Below the pieces are notes generated by a model that was given only the letters and a program-made list of their open reading frames with translations, made no database searches and was not told the DNA's origin. DNA of 5,239 nt, taken from contig JALQVK010000041.1 in NCBI GenBank assembly GCA_023260375.1, forward strand, positions 1 through 5,239, in the 5' to 3' direction. The DNA is from Rhodoluna sp. GTDB taxonomy: Bacteria; Actinomycetota; Actinomycetes; Actinomycetales; Microbacteriaceae. This document shows, piece after piece, positions 1 to 5,239 of this stretch. How positions within the stretch are numbered: position 1 is the first letter of the stretch; every line of letters starts with the position of its first letter. The position numbers and the translations under genes are program-made.

Positions 1-243
1 GATGACGATGGCCGCAACCAACGATCCGATTACCGAACCGCATACCACGTTGCCACCGAGCAGCAAGGTGATCGAAGCTCCAGCGAAGCTAAGTTCTGAA
101 ATTCCGTGGACTGCGAACGACATGTCACGGTTGATGACAAAGACACCGACAAGTCCGCCGACTATTGCCAGCAGAGTTCCAACAATTAGAGAGTTGGTCA
201 CCAGCGGAAGAAGTTGGTCGTAGTTCGAAAAGTTGAAAATCAT
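1..243 (-). CDS. znuB: Metal (probably zinc) ABC transporter permease, ZnuB-like, partial (C-terminus off the left edge)
   Basis: This is the inner-membrane channel subunit of an ABC-3 family metal importer; only the first 81 residues are in the window. The translation opens MIFNFSNYDQLLPLV. A hydrophobic helix follows at about residues 15-37, then RDMSFAVHGISELSFAG at about 39-55, then further hydrophobic stretches at about 56-63 and 66-81. The RDMSFAVHGISELSFAG segment matches the conserved cytoplasmic motif after the first helix of this family (RR-x-AF-x-x-HALSHAxxPG in many members), in a variant that I recall from actinobacterial relatives. The ATG at 243-241 overlaps the TGA stop of the ATPase gene as ATGA, and a strong AGAGGAG lies 5 bases upstream, which fixes the start. 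Family assignment is confident. The zinc assignment rests on the operator upstream of the operon, because permease sequence does not separate zinc from manganese. Confidence 0.88.
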   Translation of the reverse strand, partial: MIFNFSNYDQLLPLVTNSLIVGTLLAIVGGLVGVFVINRDMSFAVHGISELSFAGASITLLLGGNVVCGSVIGSLVAAIVI

Positions 244-1040
244 GACCACTCCTCTTCATGGTGATGGTCGTGACTGTCGTGAGCTCCAAGCACCAGAATT
301 CGTCCCTGGTTGCGAACCACATCGATTGGGGTTCCATAAAGTTCGGTCAAAGTCTCCGAGGTGAGAACTTCGTCTGGGGTTCCAATTCGGAAACTTCCGC
401 CGGCTAGGTAAAGCACTCGGTCGACCATATCGAGAATTGGGTTCACGTCGTGGGTTACGAAAAGCACAGCCGCGTGATGTTCCTTTGCCTCGCGCTTGAG
501 CAGTTCGGCAACGGCAGCCTGCTGGTTGTAGTCGAGGGCACTGAGCGGTTCGTCGGCCAGAATAAGATCTGGCTCGGAGATTACAGCCTGGCCGACTCGG
601 AATCGTTGTAGTTCTCCGCCAGACATCTCGGCGATGGTGCGATGTTGTAGCTCTTCACCCTCGATAGCCTCGATGATGTGGTCGTACTGAGCCCTGGCGG
701 TTTTGCTCGGTAACCAGAAACCAAAACGGTGACCGTTCAAGCCAAGCCAAAGTAGGTCCTTACCGCGAATCGGCATGGTGTTTTCAGGTTGACGTGCTTG
801 TGGCACGTAACCCACGCGGCGTGAGCCGCGGCGAATTTTTTTGGAATTTAGCTCAACCGATCCGGCGCTTAACGGTAGCTGCCCAAGGATTGCCTTGAGC
901 AGGCTCGACTTACCGGACCCGTTAGCTCCGAGGATGGCAATAAACTCGTTGGGTTTCACCTCGAGGTTCAGGTTTTCCCAGAGAGTCTTGCCGTCGATTT
1001 GGAGCTTGGCATCCTTGATGCTCAGAACGGGGTTCACCAT
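240..1040 (-). CDS. znuC: Metal (probably zinc) ABC transporter ATP-binding protein, ZnuC-like, with His-rich C-terminus
   Basis: This cytoplasmic ATPase powers the metal importer. All nucleotide-binding motifs are intact in 266 residues: Walker A GANGSGKS at 38-45, Q-loop Q81 in YVPQ, signature MSGGELQR at 139-146, Walker B LILADE at 159-164, D-loop SALD at 167-170, and H-loop H197 in FVTHD. The order and the MPIRGKDLLWLGL stretch after the Q-loop fit metal-type ATPases of the ZnuC/MntB group. The last residues, AHDSHDHHHEEEWS, hold five His among acidic residues; similar tails occur in zinc-handling proteins, and metal sensing or buffering is only an inference. The start overlaps the binding-protein gene by 7 bases (ATGGTGA). 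GTG at 1037 would give a 4-base overlap and loses one residue; the upstream Shine-Dalgarno is poor, so the choice is not certain. The stop overlaps the permease start as ATGA. Length is normal for the family. Confidence 0.93.
   Translation of the reverse strand: MVNPVLSIKDAKLQIDGKTLWENLNLEVKPNEFIAILGANGSGKSSLLKAILGQLPLSAGSVELNSKKIRRGSRRVGYVPQARQPENTMPIRGKDLLWLGLNGHRFGFWLPSKTARAQYDHIIEAIEGEELQHRTIAEMSGGELQRFRVGQAVISEPDLILADEPLSALDYNQQAAVAELLKREAKEHHAAVLFVTHDVNPILDMVDRVLYLAGGSFRIGTPDEVLTSETLTELYGTPIDVVRNQGRILVLGAHDSHDHHHEEEWS
249..255 (-). promoter_or_regulatory. Ribosome binding site of the permease gene
   Basis: The minus strand reads AGAGGAG, 5 bases before the ATG at 243. It lies inside the last codons of the ATPase gene and encodes part of its Glu-Glu-Glu-Trp end. 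With the ATGA overlap this points to translational coupling of permease to ATPase. Confidence 0.75.
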
Positions 1041-1936
1041 GGACTAGTCACCGACTCAACTGCCACATCCAGCATCTTGAAGTAATCCTCATCTTTACTT
1101 AGGAGCTCACTAAAGCCGAAGTGTGGGATTCCTGTGTTTACCGAAAGCAGGCTGTTGATCTGCGCGGTCTGGGTGTTGCTGTTTAGGAAGATTGCGCTGA
1201 CCTGCTTTGTTTTCAAAAGGTTTTTGACCTCGTTCATCACGCTCGGCGAAACATCTCGGTCTTCTTCGACGGCCTTACTGAATTCTGTAGGCGTCGAGTC
1301 AATCAGCCCGGCATCCTCTACGAGATAGGCCATCAACGGCTCGGTGAGCAGAACCGAGCGCTGGGCTTTCGTAACGTAGGCGACCATGAAGAAACCTTTG
1401 CGCTCTTCCAATCGAGCCTTGCGCTCGGAAATTTTTTGGCGGAAATCAGCCACTCTAGCTTCCACAACATCGAACGACGATTCGTCCTTGGCTTCTATGG
1501 CGGCGCCAATGACGGCTGCCACATCACCGACTTGATCGACGTCGTACCAAATGTGTTCGTTGCGAGTTTCGTCGTCTCCGGACGCCATAAATGCGTCCAC
1601 GGTAATTGCCGGGGTTGGGTCGGCATCGATTGCAGTTTGCATGAAGTCGTCGTAGCCGCCGCCGTTCATGATCACGATGTCCGCGGTGTTGATGAGCAGC
1701 TGGTCGCGTGCGGTGAGCTCGTAGGAGTGAGGATCCTGGTTCGCGTTGTAAATGATTGCGTCAACGGTTGCTAGATCTCCGGCAACTAGGTTCGCAACCG
1801 ACCCCCAAACATTGGTGCTGGCAACGATCTTGATTTTGCCGTGCCCTGCAGACCAGCCGCTTGGTTGTGTGGGGCTACATCCAGCGAGCGCGAGTAACGC
1901 AACTAATGCGAGCGTTAGCGAGCCGAATTTCTTCAC
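1034..1936 (-). CDS. znuA: Metal (probably zinc) ABC transporter substrate-binding lipoprotein, ZnuA-like
   Basis: This is the extracytoplasmic receptor of the importer, a cluster A-I (ZnuA/PsaA/TroA) binding protein of 300 residues. Residues 1-19 form a lipoprotein signal peptide (MKKFGSLTLALVALLALAG) followed by lipobox Cys20 in LAGC. Landmarks are NVWGSVA at 42-48, DPHSYE at 68-73 with putative ligand H70, NGGGYDDFM at 91-99, HIWYD at 128-132 with H128, TEPLMAYLVEDAGL at 198-211 with E199, and FSELL at 275-279 with E277. By recall alignment to PsaA these match its His67/His139/Glu205/Asp280 ligand set, with Glu for Asp at the last place. The long His-rich loop of enterobacterial ZnuA is absent; a short acidic stretch (118-127) is there instead. 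The start is GTG at 1936: an in-frame TAG lies four codons upstream (1948-1946), so no longer reading is possible. No good Shine-Dalgarno is visible, which fits a leaderless message. Zinc rather than manganese is favoured by the adjacent Zur-type palindrome. Confidence 0.9.
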   Translation of the reverse strand: MKKFGSLTLALVALLALAGCSPTQPSGWSAGHGKIKIVASTNVWGSVANLVAGDLATVDAIIYNANQDPHSYELTARDQLLINTADIVIMNGGGYDDFMQTAIDADPTPAITVDAFMASGDDETRNEHIWYDVDQVGDVAAVIGAAIEAKDESSFDVVEARVADFRQKISERKARLEERKGFFMVAYVTKAQRSVLLTEPLMAYLVEDAGLIDSTPTEFSKAVEEDRDVSPSVMNEVKNLLKTKQVSAIFLNSNTQTAQINSLLSVNTGIPHFGFSELLSKDEDYFKMLDVAVESVTSPW

Positions 1937-1972
1937 GCTCTCAAACTAATGCTTATTGAGAATGATTGTCAA
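1937..1972 (-). promoter_or_regulatory. Predicted promoter of the zinc importer operon, probably giving a leaderless transcript
   Basis: On the minus strand TTGACA (1972-1967) is a perfect -35 hexamer. An 18-base spacer follows, then TAGTTT (1948-1943), which fits the TAnnnT pattern of actinobacterial -10 elements. Six bases later comes the GTG start at 1936. A transcript starting about 7 bases after the -10 would begin at or next to the start codon, so the gene may be leaderless. This agrees with the lack of a Shine-Dalgarno. TTAGTT with a 17-base spacer is an alternative -10. No start site has been mapped. Confidence 0.55.
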
Positions 1973-2426
1973 TACTGGTGCTACGTCCGGATCTTGTAAC
2001 TATCAAAAGCATGATTCCTAGGGTTAGCAAATTAGCGTAAATATAAGGGTTGGAGTCTTCTGATGCATAAAGCTGAGAGTCTTGTGTAATTGTTCGCAAT
2101 CCTAAAACCATAGGCGCATACCAAAGTGGGAACCAGGCTACGACCCCAATTGCCACCTTAAGTAAGTAATGAATATTTATGCTGCGAAGTAGGTAGTAAA
2201 TGAACAATTCCCCTAGCCAAGCTAAGACAGGCGCCAAGCCAAATGAGTGGAACATGTAGAAATACAAAAGGACTGGAAATAGCAGAATATTCCGCATGAA
2301 TAACTGCTGGTCATCGAGTAAAACGACGTTAGTTGGCCCGAACCAATCCAAAAGAAAAACAAGTAAAGACCAAAGAATTGGGTAGCCTACGGCTAAAGCA
2401 AGGGCATGCCAAATCTTTGGTTTCAA
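1953..2426 (-). CDS. Small polytopic membrane protein of unknown function
   Basis: I do not recognise a family. The 157-residue product is strongly hydrophobic with about five likely membrane helices: roughly 6-28, 46-62, 63-82, 88-110 and 128-146. It is rich in Trp, Tyr, Phe and Leu, with short polar loops and a polar tail from about 145. No signal peptide, nucleotide-binding or catalytic motif is visible. The start is TTG at 2426, overlapping the TGA stop of the secreted-protein gene as TTGA; GGAG lies 7 bases upstream and supports it. The tight coupling suggests that it works with the secreted protein, for example as export or membrane partner, anchor or immunity protein, but nothing in the sequence selects among these. 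The region is AT-rich against its flanks (21/60 G+C at 2161-2220). The last five codons (DNHSQ) lie within the zinc operator, and the stop sits 16 bases before the binding-protein gene. Gene call is good; function is unknown. Confidence 0.75.
   Translation of the reverse strand: MKPKIWHALALAVGYPILWSLLVFLLDWFGPTNVVLLDDQQLFMRNILLFPVLLYFYMFHSFGLAPVLAWLGELFIYYLLRSINIHYLLKVAIGVVAWFPLWYAPMVLGLRTITQDSQLYASEDSNPYIYANLLTLGIMLLIVTRSGRSTSIDNHSQ
1956..1972. promoter_or_regulatory. Zur/Fur-family operator upstream of the zinc importer genes
   Basis: The plus strand reads TTGAGAATGATTGTCAA, a 17-base palindrome in which only positions 5 and 13 (one pair) break symmetry around the central G. Its inner 15 bases, TGAGAATGATTGTCA, match the 7-1-7 Fur-family pattern TGATAATnATTATCA at all but two places and the actinobacterial Zur pattern TGAnAATGATTnTCA fully. 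It covers the -35 hexamer and most of the spacer, so bound repressor would block RNA polymerase. Next to a ZnuACB-type operon the natural reading is Zur with zinc as co-repressor; an iron-type Fur is the alternative. The regulator gene is not in the window. Confidence 0.8.
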
Positions 2427-3580
2427 TTAATAACTCCAGATTTCGAAACATTGGAAGTAATCCGCGGAGGAATTAAGTCATCAAAACTTGTCATAGTCAG
2501 CCTATGAATTGTTGTCCAAGCTGTTGATGTTGAGTCGCGGACATAAAATTCATGATTTGGTACTCTGACTAGACTTCCCGCCATCGTATAGGATCCAGAA
2601 ATAAAAGCAGTGGCATAAATGTCGTAATAGATGCCCTCCGCACCGGCACAAAGAGGATTTGCAATGTCGTGCGTCATGTGAACTTGAACCTGTGTGGCGG
2701 ACCTCGACGAAACTACTACATCCATGCCACTAGTTCCCGCATTTGCACTTGGACCATAAGTTTCGACCCCCTGTGCGGACACATATATCACTTGTGTTGT
2801 GGCCACGTATTTTGTGATGTTTGTGAGCGTAAGCGTGCTCCAATTGATTTTGAAATCAAGGAGAGTTTTGTTGTAAATCGAGTCAGGATTCCAGCTCCGG
2901 TTCTCCCCTAGGAAATATCCTTGTTGATAGGGCTGGTTATACAATGTGGGACAAGTCAACTTAATAGTTGGCGCAGCTGTCCTAGTAGGAATAAAAGTCT
3001 GGTATCTAAATCTCGTATATGTTGGGGTTACCGCGAGAGCCAACGGCTGAATGTTTAGTGACGTAATCGATAGGCCCACTAAGCCCATCGGATCTATTCC
3101 CTTTTGTATTGCTCTCTGGCGTTCATTTTCTGAAACTTTCCTTGTTTCCTTGACAGTGACTACGTGCGCAGCAAAAGGGGTTATTGAAAGAGGCTGACTA
3201 CGACCTTCAACTCTTAGGCTATTCAGGATTTGACCGTCAACCATAACCTCGGATTTTTTATCAAAATTTTCGAGTAGTAGTTGAGTGCCATTCGAATCTT
3301 GGACGACTCCCAAGATTTGGTCGTCATTTTGATCTCCATGAATCAGAGAGACTCTTCTGAGGCTTCCGTCTTTAAATTCAATCTGTCTTGGTCGCCCATC
3401 GAACATTCCGTTGTCCAGATGTTTGTTGGATTCTGATCCTTCTGAATCAGAAAGGCTGAGTTCACCGTTTATGTGGCTGATTTGATAATCACGGTTTCTC
3501 ATTTCTCCGGTGGCAAAACTCGGAAAAGAGACAGTTCCGAAGATGAGTGTAACTATGCTTATGGCAATTTTTAGCTTCAT
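2423..3580 (-). CDS. Secreted protein of unknown function, C-terminal half resembling DUF3238
   Basis: The 385-residue product has a clear Sec signal peptide: MKLK, a hydrophobic core IAISIVTLIFGTVSF and a plausible cleavage after SFA at residue 23. No lipobox Cys follows, so it is probably released or cell-surface associated rather than lipidated. Residues 24-185 form a charged, Asp/Ser/Gly-rich region with no domain that I recognise. From residue 186 (TPTYTRFRYQTFIP) the layout changes: GENRSWNPDS at 225-234, DIANPLCAG at 305-313, GIYYDIYATAF at 316-326 and VPNHEFYV at 340-347. This order (TFIP, GENR/GDNR, NPL, IxY, PNHEFY) recalls DUF3238; the match is from memory, and that domain has no known function. 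The only two Cys after cleavage, C210 and C311, could form a disulfide. ATG at 3580 with GGGGGA 4 bases upstream is preferred to an in-frame TTG at 3592, which would spoil the signal peptide's basic start. The gene is AT-rich and coupled to the membrane protein. Confidence 0.8.
   Translation of the reverse strand: MKLKIAISIVTLIFGTVSFPSFATGEMRNRDYQISHINGELSLSDSEGSESNKHLDNGMFDGRPRQIEFKDGSLRRVSLIHGDQNDDQILGVVQDSNGTQLLLENFDKKSEVMVDGQILNSLRVEGRSQPLSITPFAAHVVTVKETRKVSENERQRAIQKGIDPMGLVGLSITSLNIQPLALAVTPTYTRFRYQTFIPTRTAAPTIKLTCPTLYNQPYQQGYFLGENRSWNPDSIYNKTLLDFKINWSTLTLTNITKYVATTQVIYVSAQGVETYGPSANAGTSGMDVVVSSRSATQVQVHMTHDIANPLCAGAEGIYYDIYATAFISGSYTMAGSLVRVPNHEFYVRDSTSTAWTTIHRLTMTSFDDLIPPRITSNVSKSGVIN
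2434..2437 (-). promoter_or_regulatory. Ribosome binding site deciding the TTG start of the membrane protein
   Basis: The minus strand reads CTGGAGTTATTAA before TTG at 2426, giving GGAG with a 7-base spacer. The site lies inside the end of the secreted-protein frame. It is the main reason to accept the rare TTG start. Confidence 0.6.
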
Positions 3581-3671
3581 GAAATCCCCCAATTTCGGTT
3601 ATTCAGGCTTCTCTAGAATCCTAATCCCGCTTGAAACTTCTGTCTTTGTCTCTTGAACCCTGATAAATTTC
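3581..3671 (-). other. Intergenic gap between the E2 gene and the secreted-protein gene
   Basis: These 91 bases separate the 2-oxoacid dehydrogenase genes from the AT-rich pair. I see no G+C-rich hairpin followed by a T run, so no intrinsic terminator for the upstream operon is evident. I also see no confident -35/-10 pair, although the sequence is AT-rich enough to hold a weak promoter. Read-through from the upstream operon is therefore possible. Confidence 0.4.
3585..3590 (-). promoter_or_regulatory. Ribosome binding site deciding the ATG start of the secreted protein
   Basis: The minus strand reads GGGGGATTTC before ATG at 3580. This purine run is an acceptable though short-spaced Shine-Dalgarno, and it overlaps the alternative TTG start at 3592, which therefore cannot use it. 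Confidence 0.5.
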
Positions 3672-5021
3672 TCAATCGAGTAGAAGAGCCGGCTCTTCGA
3701 TAACCGAAGCAACATCCTGGACGAAACGAGATGCCACGTCGCCATCGACGACGCGGTGGTCGAAGGTGGCTCCGATGGTGGTTACCTGGCGAACCTGAAT
3801 CTCGTTGTTGACCACCCAAGGCTTCGGGCGGATCGAACCTAGTGCAACAATGGCGACCTCGCCAGGGTTCAAGATTGGGGTACCGGTGTCAACACCGAAA
3901 ACACCAATGTTGGTGATGGTGATGGTTCCATCTTTCATGTCGGCAGGGGTGGTCTTGCCTTCACGAGCGGTGGCAGCCAACTGTTCGATGGCCTGAGCAA
4001 GTTCGAGCATCGACATCTTGTCGGCGTCCTTGATGTTCGGAACAATCAGGCCGCGAGGGGTTGCTGCTGCGATGCCGAAGTTGACGAAGTTGTGCACAAT
4101 TATCTCTTCGGCGGTGAAGGTCGAGTTGACCATTGGGTTGCGTCGGATCGCCCAGATCATTGCCTTGGCCATGATCAGTAGCGGGGTGACCTTAACGCCG
4201 GCGAAGTCGGTTGATGCCTTCAGGCGTTTTACGTATTCCATGGTGCGGGTGGCGTCGACGTCAACGAAGATGCTGACGTGAGGCGCAGTGAACGCGCTCG
4301 AAACCATTGCGTTTGCGATCGCTTTGCGAACACCCTTGACCGGAATTCGCTCTTCGCGTTCGCTCGGTGGGGCTGGAGTGGTGAGGTTTCTGAACACCTT
4401 CGCCTGGCTTGCGCCGCCAACGACGTCTTCGCGAGTGACCTCGCCGCCAGGGCCGGTGCCGGCAACCTGAGTTAGGTCAACGTTCAAGTCTTTGGCAAGT
4501 TTGCGAACGGGTGGCTTGGCAATAACTGAGCCTTCGGCAGCCGGAACGACGATTGCGCCGCGGGTGGCTGCTTCATCGACCACAGGGATTGCCGTGGTTG
4601 CAGGCGCTGCAACATCGCCACGACGTCGACGTGTGCCACCGAGAGAGTGGGCAACGCCGTAGCCAACGAGGTTTGGCTGCTTCTCTTCGGCGCTCACGCT
4701 GGCAGCTGCGTCGGCAACGGCTTGGTGGGCGGTGGCTGCCTGCTCGGCAACGGCAACCGCACTGGTTACTGCGCCATCTTCGACCGCAACGCTGATAATC
4801 GGCTTGCCAACCTCAACGGTGTCACCCTCTTTATAGAGAAGTTCAGAAACGGTGCCAGCAAAAGGGCAAGGGAGTTCAACCAGCGACTTTGCGGTTTCGA
4901 TCTCGACGATGATCTGGTTCACCTTGACGGTGTCGCCAGGCTTCACCTTCCATGAAACGATCTCTGCCTCGGTTAGGCCTTCGCCGACATCTGGTAGCGG
5001 AAAGTTAGCAATAGTTGACAT
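3672..5021 (-). CDS. bkdC: Dihydrolipoamide acyltransferase (E2) of a branched-chain-type 2-oxoacid dehydrogenase complex
   Basis: E2 forms the cytoplasmic core of the complex and moves the acyl group from E1 to CoA through a lipoyl arm. Domains in order: one lipoyl domain at about 5-80 with the lipoylated Lys45 in ETAKS; an Ala-rich flexible linker at about 81-165 containing LVGYG (118-122) and an RRRR cluster (131-134); a peripheral E1/E3-binding domain at about 167-201 ([28 protein letters not shown]); and the catalytic domain at about 224-449. The active-site block is DHRVVDGD at 421-428, with H422 and D426 of the HxxxDG motif. All key residues are present and the 449-residue length is normal for a single-lipoyl E2. 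The start ATG at 5021 has AGGAG 5 bases upstream. Actinobacterial pyruvate dehydrogenase normally uses a homodimeric AceE E1, so an E2 next to a separate E1 beta favours a branched-chain complex; the symbol follows the mycobacterial name and substrate is inferred. Confidence 0.92.
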   Translation of the reverse strand: MSTIANFPLPDVGEGLTEAEIVSWKVKPGDTVKVNQIIVEIETAKSLVELPCPFAGTVSELLYKEGDTVEVGKPIISVAVEDGAVTSAVAVAEQAATAHQAVADAAASVSAEEKQPNLVGYGVAHSLGGTRRRRGDVAAPATTAIPVVDEAATRGAIVVPAAEGSVIAKPPVRKLAKDLNVDLTQVAGTGPGGEVTREDVVGGASQAKVFRNLTTPAPPSEREERIPVKGVRKAIANAMVSSAFTAPHVSIFVDVDATRTMEYVKRLKASTDFAGVKVTPLLIMAKAMIWAIRRNPMVNSTFTAEEIIVHNFVNFGIAAATPRGLIVPNIKDADKMSMLELAQAIEQLAATAREGKTTPADMKDGTITITNIGVFGVDTGTPILNPGEVAIVALGSIRPKPWVVNNEIQVRQVTTIGATFDHRVVDGDVASRFVQDVASVIEEPALLLD

Positions 5022-5026
5022 CGAAA

Positions 5027-5031
5027 CTCCT
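5027..5031 (-). promoter_or_regulatory. Ribosome binding site of the E2 gene, overlapping the E1 beta stop
   Basis: The minus strand reads TAGGAGTTTCG before ATG at 5021. AGGAG begins inside the TAG stop of the E1 beta gene and has a 5-base spacer, so ribosomes ending on E1 beta can start directly on E2. Confidence 0.7.
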
Positions 5032-5239
5032 AATAAGCCAATGCTCTGTCGACAGCTTCAAGAATGCGGTCTGCGTCTGGAAGGAACATTTCTTCGAGCT
5101 TCGCCGAAGGGTAAGGAACATCGAAGCCACCCACTCTAAGAACCGGTGACTCAAGGTGGTAGAAGGCTTCCTCGGTGATGCGTGCCGAAATTTCGCTCGA
5201 GATGCTGAGGTTGGTGCTGTCTTCGTGAGCAACCACAAG
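5030..5239 (-). CDS. bkdB: 2-oxoacid dehydrogenase E1 component, beta subunit, C-terminal part (start off the right edge)
   Basis: This is the C-terminal end of the transketolase-like beta subunit. With E1 alpha it would form the thiamine-diphosphate E1 enzyme that decarboxylates branched-chain 2-oxoacids and acylates the E2 lipoyl group. The frame is open to the window edge ([10 protein letters not shown]...), giving 69 residues before TAG at 5032-5030. Diagnostic blocks are [42 protein letters not shown] and the terminal [13 protein letters not shown], all typical of the C-terminal domain of E1 beta proteins. ATG/GTG codons inside the frame are not the true start, because full-length relatives have about 320-350 residues. 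The downstream E2 gene follows after 8 bases. Pyruvate dehydrogenase E1 beta has the same fold; branched-chain specificity is inferred from actinobacterial practice, and bkdB is the mycobacterial name. Confidence 0.88.
   Translation of the reverse strand, partial: LVVAHEDSTNLSISSEISARITEEAFYHLESPVLRVGGFDVPYPSAKLEEMFLPDADRILEAVDRALAY

Larger units (their letters stand above)
1953..3600. other. AT-rich two-gene segment, possible horizontally acquired island
   Basis: G+C drops from about 60 percent in sampled rows of the flanking operons (36/60 at 541-600, 37/60 at 4381-4440) to about 35-47 percent inside (21/60 at 2161-2220, 26/60 at 2221-2280, 21/60 at 3241-3300, 28/60 at 3361-3420). The change coincides with the two genes that have no housekeeping role. 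No integrase, transposase, terminal inverted repeats or tRNA attachment site is visible, so the mechanism of entry is unknown, and loose selection on a native region is an alternative. Confidence 0.5.

Noticed and set aside
1436..1774. A 112-codon open frame on the plus strand
   Set aside because: It lies wholly antisense to the intact binding-protein gene, its product shows no recognisable domain, and it is explained as a codon shadow.
1956..1972. DtxR/IdeR or MntR operator instead of a Zur/Fur site
   Set aside because: The palindrome lacks the TTAGGTTAGCCTAACCTAA-like core of DtxR boxes and fits the 7-1-7 Fur-family pattern far better.
3581..3592. TTG at 3592 as start of the secreted protein
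   Set aside because: It has no ribosome site, adds an acidic MGDF in front of the signal peptide, and overlaps the GGGGGA that serves the ATG at 3580.
3613..3819. A 68-codon minus-strand frame overlapping the end of the E2 gene
   Set aside because: It reads the HxxxDG-encoding region in another frame and gives an Arg/Gly-rich product typical of a shadow.
3909..3928. Short GGTGAT tandem repeat
   Set aside because: It encodes the ordinary TITITN strand of the E2 catalytic domain and is not an expansion of a repeat element.
4647..4955. Plus-strand open frames of 80-102 codons across the E2 gene
   Set aside because: They are antisense to a clear E2 lipoyl/linker coding region rich in Ala, Val and Gly codons, which commonly leave opposite frames open; no ribosome site or domain supports them.
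1..5239. CRISPR array, tRNA or rRNA gene, insertion sequence
   Set aside because: No regularly spaced repeats, no cloverleaf-like or rRNA-like sequence and no transposase frame were seen on either strand.

Overview
The window looks like a chromosomal stretch from an actinobacterium of moderate GC. A small-genome Microbacteriaceae or freshwater-type lineage is my guess and cannot be proven from this window. The reasons are a heterodimeric-type branched-chain 2-oxoacid dehydrogenase E1/E2 pair with an actinobacterial-style E2 linker, a TGAnAATGATTnTCA-type Fur-family operator, and an apparently leaderless GTG gene. Every convincing gene is on the minus strand, so transcription runs from high to low coordinates.

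Right part (5239 to 3672): the last 69 codons of a 2-oxoacid dehydrogenase E1 beta subunit, then 8 bases later a complete 449-residue lipoyl E2 acyltransferase. Together they form the tail of a bkd-type operon for branched-chain 2-oxoacid oxidation. The E1 beta start, and probably E1 alpha, lie beyond the right edge.

Middle part (3671 to 1953): a two-gene unit with clearly lower GC than its flanks. Hand counts of single 60-base rows give 21/60 at 2161-2220 and at 3241-3300, against 36/60 at 541-600 and 37/60 at 4381-4440. It encodes a secreted protein of about 385 residues, whose C-terminal half resembles DUF3238 by recall, and a 157-residue polytopic membrane protein. Their frames overlap by 4 bases (TTGA) and a good GGAG precedes the TTG start, so they are very probably translated as a pair. 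Neither has a known function. This is the accessory, least explained part of the window.

Left part (1936 to 1): a zinc-type ABC importer in the order lipoprotein binding protein (znuA-like), ATPase (znuC-like, with a His-rich tail) and permease (znuB-like, cut by the left edge). Their frames overlap by 7 and 4 bases. Just upstream of the binding protein is a nearly perfect 17-base palindrome of the Zur/Fur type. It covers a TTGACA -35 hexamer and the spacer, and it also encodes the last residues of the neighbouring membrane protein. The picture is zinc-repressed import next to a likely acquired secreted/membrane gene pair whose end abuts the zinc operator.

I see no RNA gene, CRISPR array, insertion sequence or convincing intrinsic terminator. 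No stretch above 300 bases lacks a gene.
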